From: an uncultured Lachnospiraceae bacterium
GTDB lineage: Bacteria; Bacillota; Clostridia; Lachnospirales; Lachnospiraceae
DNA length: 64,000 bases
NCBI GenBank assembly: GCA_910586255.1
Contig: CAJUHR010000003.1
Coordinates: 136,191-200,190, forward strand
Direction: 5' to 3'
In this document: piece after piece, positions 25,359 to 33,088 of the stretch
Layout: each line of letters begins with the position of its first letter
Numbering within the stretch: position 1 is the stretch's first letter
Position numbers and translations under genes: made by a program
Notes under the pieces: model-generated
What the model was told of the DNA's origin: nothing
The model's input: the letters and a program-made list of their open reading frames with translations, nothing else
Database searches by the model: none

Positions 25359-27110
25359 ATGAATAAGGACACCCAGGCAACATGGATGCTTCATGCCAAG
25401 AAAGCGGATTTTTCTGCCATAGGACAGCGTTTCCATATCAGTCCGGTGACGGCCAGACTGATTCGTAACCGGAATGTGGTGGGGGCGGAGGCCATTGACA
25501 GATATTTAAACGGCACAATAAGAGATTTGTATGATCCGCATCTTTTAAAGGATATGGATCCTATGGTGGAAATTTTAAAGGAGAAGATTGAAAAAGGAGT
25601 GCGGATCCGGATTGTGGGAGACTATGATATTGACGGGATCTGTTCCACCTACCTTTTGTATCAGGGACTGCGGCGCTGTGGCGCCAAGGCAGACTATCAG
25701 ATTCCGGAAAGAATCCGGGACGGCTACGGGATCAATGAATCCATTATCCGGAGAGCTTATGAAGACAAAATTGATACCATTATTACCTGTGACAATGGTA
25801 TCGCGGCATTTGAACAGGTTCGGATGGCCAAGGAGATGGGAATGACGGTTCTCATTACGGATCATCATGAGGTGCCCCGGGACGAGACGGGGAGAGAGCA
25901 GCCGCCGCCTGCGGATGCGGTGGTGAATCCCAAGCAGGAGGCCTGCGGTTATCCGTTTCCGGAAATCTGCGGAGGGGTGGTGGCCTATAAGCTGGTACAG
26001 GTATTGTACGAACAATTTCATGTGCCTGAGGAAGAATGGGAGAATATGCTGGAGTTTGCGGCCATTGCCACAGTGGGAGACGTAATGCGGCTTCAGGACG
26101 AGAACCGGCTCATTGTCCGGTGGGGATTAAAGAAGATGGCAAGGACTAACAGCCTGGGGCTTAAAAAGCTGGTGGAGGCCTGCAGCCTGGATATGGAAAA
26201 CCTTACCGCCTATCACATCGGCTTTGTCATAGGTCCCTGTCTCAATGCCAGCGGAAGGCTTCAGACGGCAAAGCTGGCGCTGGAGCTGCTGCTCTGTGAG
26301 GATGAGGCGGAGGCGGCCCGGATGGCAGAGCAGCTGCGGGAGCTGAACGAAGAACGGAAGACCATGACCCAGGAGGGGGTGGATGAGGCTCTTTTGCAGG
26401 TGGAGGAACAATATAAGGATGATTCGGTGCTGGTAATCTTTCTGCCGGACTGTCATGAGTCAGTTGCGGGCATCATCGCCGGGCGGGTGCGGGAGGCCTG
26501 GAACAGGCCGGTATTTGTGCTGACCAGGGGAGAGGGCTGTGTCAAGGGATCCGGCCGTTCCATTGAGGCGTACCATATGTACAGGGAAATGTGTAAGGTT
26601 TCGGAGCTGTTTCTGAAGTTTGGCGGGCATCCCATGGCAGCGGGATTTTCCATTGAGGAGCGTCATGTGGGTGAGCTTCGCCGGCGCCTCAATGAGCAGG
26701 CCACGCTAGGGCCGGAGGACTTTATTCCGAAAATATGGATTGATGTGGCAATGCCTCTGGAGTACATATCCGAGAGCCTCATCCGGGAGCTGAAGCTTTT
26801 GGAACCTTTTGGTCAGGGAAACGAAAAGCCTCAGTTTGCCTGGAAAAATCTTCATATTCGCAGTGTGAGGGTGCTGGGGAAAAACAGAAATGCAGTAAAG
26901 CTTACCCTGGTGACGGAGCAGGGCCTGGCTATGGACGGCATGCTCTTTGCGGAGGGGGATCGGTTTATGGAGGAGTTAGGGGAGCAGCGGACAATGGATG
27001 TGGTGTATTATCCGGATGTAAATGAGTATAACGGACGAAAGAGCTTGCAGATTGTGATTCGGGCGTATAAGCTGCACGTTACAGTTCACGGGGCGGGGAA
27101 AACAGGATGA
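25359..27110 (+). CDS. recJ: Single-stranded-DNA-specific exonuclease RecJ
   Basis: 583 residues, at the compact end of the RecJ range. The DHH domain has VGDYDIDGICSTYL (motif I), TCDNGIAA (motif II), ITDHHEVP (motif III) and VGDVMRL. A DHHA1 domain has CHESVAGIIAGR and FGGHPMAAGFSIE, followed by the OB-fold region (LLEPFGQGNEKPQF). It acts 5'-3' on ssDNA in recombination and mismatch/base-excision repair. The start follows AAGGATAAAGACA. The last 11 codons (HVTVHGAGKTG) are encoded by the left end of an intergenic repeat element, so the C-terminal tail was supplied by the repeat. Confidence 0.92.
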   Translation: MNKDTQATWMLHAKKADFSAIGQRFHISPVTARLIRNRNVVGAEAIDRYLNGTIRDLYDPHLLKDMDPMVEILKEKIEKGVRIRIVGDYDIDGICSTYLLYQGLRRCGAKADYQIPERIRDGYGINESIIRRAYEDKIDTIITCDNGIAAFEQVRMAKEMGMTVLITDHHEVPRDETGREQPPPADAVVNPKQEACGYPFPEICGGVVAYKLVQVLYEQFHVPEEEWENMLEFAAIATVGDVMRLQDENRLIVRWGLKKMARTNSLGLKKLVEACSLDMENLTAYHIGFVIGPCLNASGRLQTAKLALELLLCEDEAEAARMAEQLRELNEERKTMTQEGVDEALLQVEEQYKDDSVLVIFLPDCHESVAGIIAGRVREAWNRPVFVLTRGEGCVKGSGRSIEAYHMYREMCKVSELFLKFGGHPMAAGFSIEERHVGELRRRLNEQATLGPEDFIPKIWIDVAMPLEYISESLIRELKLLEPFGQGNEKPQFAWKNLHIRSVRVLGKNRNAVKLTLVTEQGLAMDGMLFAEGDRFMEELGEQRTMDVVYYPDVNEYNGRKSLQIVIRAYKLHVTVHGAGKTG

Positions 27111-27228
27111 AAACAGGCGTCAAGCTTGCTTGTAAGACTGTTTTCATTCTGCTTTCCATATCGGGTGAACGCCCGATGCTTCTTGTTCGGCGGAGCCGGA
27201 CAAGAAGATGCCCCCCGTGAACAGTAAC
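27078..27228. repeat. Structured intergenic repeat, full-length copy overlapping the recJ 3' end
   Basis: Ends GTTACAGTTCACGGGG and CCCCGTGAACAGTAAC. Internal stems are GGAAAACAGGATGAAAACAG with CTGTTTTCATTCTGCTTTCC enclosing CAAGCTTGCTTGTAAG, then ATCGGGTGAACGCCCGAT, then CTTCTTGTTCGG...CCGGACAAGAAG. It is in the opposite orientation to the copies at 51488 and 63897. The recJ stop codon (27108-27110) lies inside it. Confidence 0.8.
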
Positions 27229-27267
27229 GGCTGCACCCATAGTGGCTGTGAATAGTAGCTATAGAAC

Positions 27268-27297
27268 TTGACACAGGATGAGATGCTGTACTATAAT
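27268..27297 (+). promoter_or_regulatory. glyA promoter and leader
   Basis: TTGACA (27268-27273), 18 bases, TATAAT (27292-27297). The leader contains a perfect 8-bp hairpin GGCACTGG / CCAGTGCC (27324-27347) followed by only three T. It could be a weak attenuator; no known riboswitch was recognised. Confidence 0.7.
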
Positions 27298-27394
27298 CGG
27301 AAAAGCATAATTGCAGAAAACGGGGCACTGGAGAAACGACCAGTGCCTTTACGGTAATTGACGGCAAAGGTCATCAGAAGAAAAGGAGACAATC

Positions 27395-28645
27395 ATGGTA
27401 AACGAGATTATGAAACGGATTACAGCTTACGATCCGGAGGTTGGAAAAGCGATTGAGCAGGAGGCCGGGCGTCAGAGACGGAATCTGGAGCTGATTGCAT
27501 CGGAAAATATTGTGTCAGAGCCGGTGATGATGGCAATGGGAACCGTGCTGACCAACAAATACGCGGAGGGCTATTCCGGCAAGCGCTATTACGGAGGCTG
27601 TGAATATGTGGATGTGGTGGAGACCATTGCCATTGAACGGGCGAAAAAGCTGTTTCAATGTGATTATGCCAACGTTCAGCCTCATTCCGGCGCTCAGGCC
27701 AATATGGCAGTGTTTGTGGCCATGCTAAAGCCGGGAGACACGGTTATGGGAATGAACCTGGACCATGGCGGTCATCTGACCCATGGAAGCCCGGTGAATT
27801 TTTCCGGACTGTATTTTAATATTGTGCCCTACGGTGTCAATGATGAGGGCTATATCGATTATGATGAGCTGGAGAGGATTGCCGTTGAAAGCAAGCCCAA
27901 GCTGATAGTGGCAGGCGCCAGCGCCTATGCCAGAGAGATTGATTTCAAGCGGTTCCGTCAGGTGGCTGACAAAGTGGGAGCCTTTTTGATGGTGGATATG
28001 GCTCACATTGCAGGGCTTGTGGCGGCCGGTGAGCATCCCAGCCCCATTCCCTATGCCGATGTGGTGACAACCACCACCCACAAGACCTTAAGAGGACCCA
28101 GAGGCGGCATGATTCTTGCCAACAAAGAGGCGGCAGACAGGTTTAATTTTAATAAGGCTATTTTCCCGGGAACCCAGGGCGGCCCCTTAGAGCATGTGAT
28201 TGCGGCAAAGGCAGTCTGCTTCGGGGAGGCTCTAAAGCCGGAGTTTAAGGCCTACCAGGCTCAGGTGAAAAAGAACGCGGCGGCCCTGGCCCAGGCTCTT
28301 AAGAAGATGGGCTTTAATATTCTTACAGGAGGAACGGACAACCATCTGATGTTAGTGGATCTGAGGGGGATGGACGTGTCCGGCAAAGAGCTTCAGAATC
28401 GCTGTGATGCAGTTTATATTACTCTTAATAAAAATACGGTTCCCAATGACCCCAGAAGTCCCTTTGTGACCTCAGGCGTGCGGATCGGCACACCTGCCAT
28501 TACCTCCCGGGGCCTGACGGAGGCCGATATGCCAAAGATTGCAGAGTGTGTCTGGCTGGCAGCCACGGATTTTGAGAACAAGGCAGATTATATCCGGGCA
28601 GAGGTGACAAAGCTTTGTGACAAATATCCCATTTATCAGGGGTAA
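27395..28645 (+). CDS. glyA: Serine hydroxymethyltransferase
   Basis: 416 residues, the standard bacterial GlyA length. The PLP-lysine is in VVTTTTHKTLRGPRGGMI. Other signatures are LIASENIVSEPV at the N-terminus, NKYAEGYSGKRYYGG, QPHSGAQANMAV and VDMAHIAGLVAAG. It converts serine and tetrahydrofolate to glycine and methylene-THF in the cytoplasm, feeding one-carbon and purine synthesis. The start follows AAGGAGACAATC. Own promoter upstream; the next promoter, for rpsF, begins just after its stop. Confidence 0.97.
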   Translation: MVNEIMKRITAYDPEVGKAIEQEAGRQRRNLELIASENIVSEPVMMAMGTVLTNKYAEGYSGKRYYGGCEYVDVVETIAIERAKKLFQCDYANVQPHSGAQANMAVFVAMLKPGDTVMGMNLDHGGHLTHGSPVNFSGLYFNIVPYGVNDEGYIDYDELERIAVESKPKLIVAGASAYAREIDFKRFRQVADKVGAFLMVDMAHIAGLVAAGEHPSPIPYADVVTTTTHKTLRGPRGGMILANKEAADRFNFNKAIFPGTQGGPLEHVIAAKAVCFGEALKPEFKAYQAQVKKNAAALAQALKKMGFNILTGGTDNHLMLVDLRGMDVSGKELQNRCDAVYITLNKNTVPNDPRSPFVTSGVRIGTPAITSRGLTEADMPKIAECVWLAATDFENKADYIRAEVTKLCDKYPIYQG

Positions 28646-28659
28646 AAGCGAAAAAGTGC

Positions 28660-28688
28660 TTGCAATCCATGGCAGATTCTGTTAAAAT
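28660..28688 (+). promoter_or_regulatory. Promoter of the rpsF-ssb-rpsR operon
   Basis: TTGCAA (28660-28665), 17 bases, TAAAAT (28683-28688). The leader to rpsF carries CCTGA/TCAGG pairing near 28715-28737. In many bacteria the S6:S18 complex binds a leader hairpin; the expected motif was not confirmed here. Confidence 0.65.
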
Positions 28689-28761
28689 ATTTATCCGTGA
28701 CACAATATTCCTTGCTCCTGAGACTGGAATCAGGGGCCAGAGACCACAAGGAGGTAAAGCA

Positions 28762-29055
28762 ATGAACAAATACGAGTTAGCAGTTGTTCTGAGCGCAAAA
28801 CTCGAAGATGAAGAGAGAGCGGCAGCATTGGAGAAGGTACAGGGGTATATCACCCGTTTCGGCGGTACTGTGACCAATGTGGATGACTGGGGCAAAAAGA
28901 GACTTGCCTACGAGATCCAGAAGATGAAAGAAGCTTTCTACTACTTCATTCAGTTCGAGTCAGAGGATTCCAACTGCCCCAACGAAGTGGAAGCCCACAT
29001 TCGTATTATGGAGCCGGTGATCCGCTATCTTTGCGTTAAGCAGGACGAGCAGTAA
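28762..29055 (+). CDS. rpsF: 30S ribosomal protein S6
   Basis: 97 residues with MNKYELAVVLSAKLEDEERA at the N-terminus, FGGTVTNVDDWGKKRLAYEI and EAFYYFIQFE, all typical of bS6. Start ATG 28762 follows AAGGAGGTAAAGCA; in-frame upstream codons fall in the promoter. First gene of the conserved rpsF-ssb-rpsR operon. bS6 binds bS18 and 16S rRNA in the platform of the small subunit. Confidence 0.97.
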   Translation: MNKYELAVVLSAKLEDEERAAALEKVQGYITRFGGTVTNVDDWGKKRLAYEIQKMKEAFYYFIQFESEDSNCPNEVEAHIRIMEPVIRYLCVKQDEQ

Positions 29056-29093
29056 GCAATAGACGACCAGCTTAAAAAAGGAAGAGTGATGGT

Positions 29094-29561
29094 ATGAATA
29101 GAGTAATTCTTATGGGTAGACTGACCAGAGATCCGGAGGTAAGATATTCTCAGGGAGAGCGTTCCATGGCAATTGCCAGGTACACCCTTGCGGTTGACCG
29201 CAGAGGCCGTGCCAGGAACCAGGACGGCGACCAGGGACAGACAGCGGATTTTATTAATATTGTGGCATTTGACCGGGCGGGGGAGTTTGCTGAGAAGTAT
29301 TTCCGTCAGGGAATGAGAGTGCTGGTTTCTGGCCGCATCCAGACAGGCAGCTACACAAACAGAGAAGGTCAGCGTGTTTATACCACGGAGGTTATTGTGG
29401 ATGATCAGGAGTTTGCCGACAGCAAGAATGCAGGCGGCGGGGACAGCGGCGGTGGTTATGGCTATCAGCCCACCTCCAGACCGGCTCCCTCCAGCGCGAT
29501 CGGCGATGGCTTTATGAACATCCCGGATGGTGTGGAAGATGAAGGTTTGCCCTTCAACTAG
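29094..29561 (+). CDS. ssb: Single-stranded DNA-binding protein
   Basis: 155 residues. An N-terminal OB fold (about 1-108) opens MNRVILMGRLTRDPEVRYS and includes DFINIVAFDRAGEFAEKYF and GSYTNREGQRVYTTEVIVDD. A Gly-rich disordered linker follows, and the tip DEGLPFN is close to the DDDIPF type that recruits RecJ, PriA and other partners. Located between rpsF and rpsR as in most Firmicutes. It protects ssDNA at replication forks. Confidence 0.96.
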   Translation: MNRVILMGRLTRDPEVRYSQGERSMAIARYTLAVDRRGRARNQDGDQGQTADFINIVAFDRAGEFAEKYFRQGMRVLVSGRIQTGSYTNREGQRVYTTEVIVDDQEFADSKNAGGGDSGGGYGYQPTSRPAPSSAIGDGFMNIPDGVEDEGLPFN

Positions 29562-29617
29562 GCAGACAGGCTTTTGAGTTGAAAGGCATGGATTAATCGA
29601 AGAAGGAGGCAGTACCA

Positions 29618-29884
29618 ATGGCATTCAATAAATCGGATAAGCCCGAAGGCGCCAAAGTGAGAAGAGGCGGCGTTCGCAGAAGAAAAAAAGTGTGTGTGTT
29701 CTGTGGTGAGAAAAATGGTGTGATTGATTACAAGGACACCAATAAGCTGAAAAGATATGTATCCGAGAGAGGCAAGATTCTTCCCAGAAGAATCACAGGT
29801 AACTGTGCAAAGCATCAGAGAGCGTTGACGGTTGCCATTAAGAGAGCGCGCCATATTTCTCTTATGCCTTATACCTGCGACTAA
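29618..29884 (+). CDS. rpsR: 30S ribosomal protein S18
   Basis: 88 residues, with the basic core RRKKVCVFCGEKNGVIDYKD, then LKRYVSERGKILPRRITGN and CAKHQRALTVAIKRARHI. Cysteines (CVFC...C) mark the zinc-type C+ form of bS18. An AGAAGGAGG site lies upstream. Last gene of the operon, with a strong terminator after it. Confidence 0.97.
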   Translation: MAFNKSDKPEGAKVRRGGVRRRKKVCVFCGEKNGVIDYKDTNKLKRYVSERGKILPRRITGNCAKHQRALTVAIKRARHISLMPYTCD

Positions 29885-29899
29885 GGAGGAACGGGTTTT

Positions 29900-29929
29900 A
29901 CCCCCGAAGCCAAGGCTTCGGGGGTTTTT
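29900..29929 (+). terminator. Terminator of the rpsF operon
   Basis: Perfect 12-bp stem ACCCCCGAAGCC / GGCTTCGGGGGT (29900-29911, 29914-29925) closed by AA, followed by T-rich sequence. Confidence 0.9.
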
Positions 29930-30073
29930 GAATTTATGCGTCTAGTACCGCACTGCGGAAATTTCGGTGAATTCACCACTAGCAGCGCAGGCTTGCTTGT
30001 AAAAGAACCCTGATACACCTGACATGAATAATATTTTTCATTCACTCATATTACAAGTAAACATAAAAAACGG

Positions 30074-30102
30074 TTGTCAAAAACCGTTGACTATATTAGA
30101 AT
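30074..30102 (+). promoter_or_regulatory. Promoter of the kinase / TadZ-like cluster
   Basis: TTGTCA (30074-30079), 17 bases, TAGAAT (30097-30102). The predicted transcription start near 30109 excludes start codons further upstream and supports translation from about 30135. A CTTGCTTGTAA fragment of the intergenic repeat lies at about 29989-29999. Confidence 0.6.
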
Positions 30103-30134
30103 ATGGATACGGAGATTATTGGGGGAAAAAGGAG

Positions 30135-31571
30135 GTGAACAGGTTCGGAAGCACCTTACTATTTGGAAAATATCAGTTGTGTCGGCTGCTGGGCCGCGGA
30201 AGGAGCGGGACTGTTTATTTGGCAAAGCACAGAGACCTGGAGGAATACAGGGCTATCAAGCAGGTGCCAAAGAGCCGCATAGATTACGCTCAATTCCGAA
30301 AGGAAGCGCTGATACTGAAAGATATCCGTCATCCGGGGATACCGATTGTGTACGACCTGGAGGAGGATGAGGATTTCTGTTATCTGATTGAGGAGTATTT
30401 GGAAGGAGATTCGCTGTACGCCCTTGTTTCTGACATGGGGCATTTTTCAAAGGCAATGACGGTCCAATATGGGATCCAGATTTGCCATCTGGTGAGTGTC
30501 TTGCATTCAGCAAGCCCTATCCCTATTTTGTATTTGGATTTACAACCCAAAAATCTGTTGGTATGCGATGATACCATAAAATTAGTGGATTTTGACCACG
30601 CGGTTTACTTGGAAGAGGCGGAGCATCTGACAAAGCGCTATGGAACGGTTGGCTGTGCCGCTCCGGAGCAATACACAGGAGAAGAATTGAACGAGAGAAC
30701 GGACATTTATGCCATTGGTGCTGTCCTCTGCTATATGCTGACCGGGGAATATCCGGAAAACGGACCTGTGTATCCGGGAGAGCGGATTGGTCGGTGTCTT
30801 ACAAAGGTGATCTGCGCCTGTCTGAGAAAGGACCCTCAGAAACGGTATGAATCGGCAGACCAATTGAGAAGGGATTTGGAAAATATTCAGGAGCAGATAG
30901 ATAAAAAAGAAAAAGGTGTATTTCGGAAGAACCCGAAATTATCTCTGACGATTGCTGTGGCGGGCGCTTTTCCGGGCGCGGGTGCAACACACACGGCAAT
31001 CAGCCTTGCCGTATATTTAAGACGGCGGGGATTATCCGTATTATATGAAGAGCGGAATGATTCCGGCGCGATCCGTCAGATGACAGATTGTGCAAAAAGC
31101 AGCATGGATCCGTATGGAATTTACCGGATTCATGGCCTGTCTGTGCTTCCTTTTTACGGGGATGCTGTAAAGCTTCAATCCCGCCCCTATCAGGTGGTAA
31201 TTCGGGATTACGGTATTTTTCGGGAAGCATTTGCGCGGGAGCCGGCAGACGGATATCTGCTGGTCTGCGGAAGTAAGCCCTGGCAGTGGAAGCGTGCCAG
31301 GAGTGCTGTTCAGTTTCCGGGGAATCCTCCGGGAATGGCGGTTATCTACAATCAGTTCTGCGGGCGGCTTGCAGTGAAGCTGCCCGGTCCGGCAAAGGGG
31401 ACGGAATGTTTCCTGATGCCAGATAGTCCCAATCCATTTGTGTGTACAAGAGAAGTGAGAAGAGTTTTCGACCAGCTGTTTTGGTCGTTGTCCGGTGAGC
31501 AGGCGGGAGGCGCAATACGAAAAATTTGGGGAAAAATAAAAAAATTTTGGACCCTAAAGGGTTGTTTATAG
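30135..31571 (+). CDS. Ser/Thr protein kinase fused to a MinD/TadZ-like domain
   Basis: About 478 residues from a GTG that overlaps the AAGGAGGTGA site; the exact start is uncertain. The kinase domain (about 8-265) has LLGRGRSGTVYLA, Lys42 in YRAIKQV, catalytic-loop YLDLQPKNLL (Asp135, with Gln where most kinases have Lys) and DFD instead of DFG (Asp152), plus APEQYTG. From about 275 a P-loop-like segment AGAFPGAGATHTAISLAVYL begins a MinD/CpaE-type fold lacking the Walker Lys. No membrane helix. Followed by a second MinD-like gene that overlaps its end. In related bacteria such proteins accompany Tad/Flp pilus loci, but no pilus gene is visible here. Confidence 0.75.
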   Translation: MNRFGSTLLFGKYQLCRLLGRGRSGTVYLAKHRDLEEYRAIKQVPKSRIDYAQFRKEALILKDIRHPGIPIVYDLEEDEDFCYLIEEYLEGDSLYALVSDMGHFSKAMTVQYGIQICHLVSVLHSASPIPILYLDLQPKNLLVCDDTIKLVDFDHAVYLEEAEHLTKRYGTVGCAAPEQYTGEELNERTDIYAIGAVLCYMLTGEYPENGPVYPGERIGRCLTKVICACLRKDPQKRYESADQLRRDLENIQEQIDKKEKGVFRKNPKLSLTIAVAGAFPGAGATHTAISLAVYLRRRGLSVLYEERNDSGAIRQMTDCAKSSMDPYGIYRIHGLSVLPFYGDAVKLQSRPYQVVIRDYGIFREAFAREPADGYLLVCGSKPWQWKRARSAVQFPGNPPGMAVIYNQFCGRLAVKLPGPAKGTECFLMPDSPNPFVCTREVRRVFDQLFWSLSGEQAGGAIRKIWGKIKKFWTLKGCL

Positions 31572-32170
31572 GTAAAAAAGCGCCGGAAAATTCCTGGCGG
31601 ACTATGGGGATCATAGGGGCGTGCAGAAGTGTCGGAGTCACTCATCTGGCCGTCTGGACGGCTAACTATCTGACAGGAGCGCGAAGAGAGCGGACGGCAG
31701 TATTGGAGTGGAACTGCCATGGGGATTTTGAGCGCATGGGCAAATTCTGCATGGGCCAATATTCCAGGGAAGGAAAAAAACAGGGACTATACAGGATTCT
31801 GGAGGTGGATTACTATGCGCGGGCAGGTATGGAAGAACTGGCGGCCTGCCTGAATGAAGGTTACCAGTACATCATTGTAGACTATGGAGAAATCACCGGA
31901 CAGAACCTTCTGGACTGTGCCCGGTGCGACTTGAAAGTGATTGTCGGTTCATTGAGCGAGTGGCAGGCAAAAATGTTTTCAGGAGCTGTGACAGGAAAGG
32001 AAAAGCGGGATACAAGCTGGAGATACGCCATTGCCTTTGGCAGTGAGGAGGCCAGAAAAAGGATGGAGAGATGCTTTCGGATTCCTGTCAAAAGGATTCC
32101 TGATTCCAGAGATGTTTTTGTGGTTACCCGTGCCGATATGAATTTTTTTACAGAACTTTTAGGGGATTGA
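31526..32170 (+). CDS. MinD/TadZ-like degenerate P-loop protein
   Basis: Up to 214 residues; the start is uncertain. A TTG at 31526 overlaps the kinase gene, and TTG 31562 or ATG 31604 are alternatives. The segment GIIGACRSVGVTHLAVWTAN mimics a deviant Walker A but lacks Lys, as in TadZ/CpaE-like pseudo-ATPases. A later YIIVDYGEI fits the Walker B strand, and CDLKVIVGSLSEWQ the following strand. It is coupled to the kinase-TadZ fusion. Likely role: spatial or regulatory scaffold partner; no direct functional evidence. Confidence 0.65.
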   Translation: MGKNKKILDPKGLFIGKKAPENSWRTMGIIGACRSVGVTHLAVWTANYLTGARRERTAVLEWNCHGDFERMGKFCMGQYSREGKKQGLYRILEVDYYARAGMEELAACLNEGYQYIIVDYGEITGQNLLDCARCDLKVIVGSLSEWQAKMFSGAVTGKEKRDTSWRYAIAFGSEEARKRMERCFRIPVKRIPDSRDVFVVTRADMNFFTELLGD

Positions 32171-32295
32171 CCGGGCGGTGAGGCGCAGGGAATATGTGTC
32201 GCGACTTGTTTTATGCCTTGTGGGAATGATGCAAAATTGTACAGCCATTCTTCTTTGATGCGCCTGCCTGTGTAAATCCGGAATGGGAGGAGCAC

Positions 32296-32655
32296 GTGAG
32301 ACGGAAATATCAGTTATACGGAAAAAATCGAAAGGTTTTTCTGGATGGTTTACAAAAGTATTGGGAACGGGGGGTTGTGATTCGGATTGACGGAAAAGTG
32401 ACAGATGCCTCGGAGTGGATAAAGATATTGGAAATACAGGCGGACGGAAGCTTCTATATGGGTGATTATATTATGGAGGAGCAGGGAGCCTTGCCAACCG
32501 CGGCTATGGTCTGCGAGGAGGCAAGGGACTATGGCGCCCCCAAAGAGGAGCCTTCGGATGCAGACCAGAAGGGAGATGATAAGACAACCTGCCTCAAGCA
32601 ATACTGCGGGGGAGCTTTAAAGGAAATTCGATTTGACCGGGTTTATAACCGGTAA
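32296..32655 (+). CDS. Hypothetical protein, third gene of the kinase cluster
   Basis: 119 residues from a GTG five bases after GGGAGG. MRRKYQLYGKNRKVFLDGLQ and VVIRIDGKVTDASEWIKILE suggest a small mixed alpha/beta protein with a nucleotide- or protein-binding surface, but no family was recognised. The C-terminal third is charged (KEEPSDADQKGDDK) and ends in a Cys-containing segment (CLKQYCGGALKEIRFDRVY). Same strand and about 125 nt after the MinD-like gene. Confidence 0.55.
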   Translation: MRRKYQLYGKNRKVFLDGLQKYWERGVVIRIDGKVTDASEWIKILEIQADGSFYMGDYIMEEQGALPTAAMVCEEARDYGAPKEEPSDADQKGDDKTTCLKQYCGGALKEIRFDRVYNR

Positions 32656-32827
32656 AGATAGAGAGAAGACCTTCTTTTTCTTAAGCCTAAATGCAGGAAA
32701 CCGGACTTGCAATTTTTCAGAGAGAATCCCAATTCAGCCAGGGAGAGATGGGAAAAGAGAGTAGCCGCGCGGCTTGTCCGGGCGATTACAGAAAGCTCCC
32801 ATAACGAAGACGCGGGGAGGGTTTTTT

Positions 32828-32995
32828 ATGCTGCAGGCAGAGAGCCGATATATAGTGTGGATTCATTGCGTATTGTGGTCCGTGGATAAAGGTTCATTCT
32901 TTTTGTCTATCCGGGCTTTGGCATCGGATTTTGGTAAAGAGACGGGGGATGGCAGTTTGTCATTCCCTGTAATTTGGGGAATACAACTGAAATAA
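32828..32995 (+). CDS. Possible small protein, 55 residues
   Basis: ATG 32828 is preceded by GGGGAGG with a seven-base spacer, a good ribosome site. The peptide MLQAESRYIVWIHCVLWSVD... has no recognised domain and no clear signal or TM helix. It lies in the 430-nt gap between the kinase cluster and the GH18 gene; the rest of the gap shows no other feature. It could equally be a chance reading frame. Confidence 0.25.
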   Translation: MLQAESRYIVWIHCVLWSVDKGSFFLSIRALASDFGKETGDGSLSFPVIWGIQLK

Positions 32996-33088
32996 TGAAA
33001 TTGTAAGACAAGAACTGAAGGATTTGTGGTATACTTTCTTACATAAGGCCATGAGTCACAAGAATATCCCCAAAGGAGGAGAAGGTCA

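Noticed and set aside
32656..32830. Possible cobalamin-type riboswitch between the kinase cluster and the GH18 gene
   Set aside because: The B12-box core and supporting stems could not be found.
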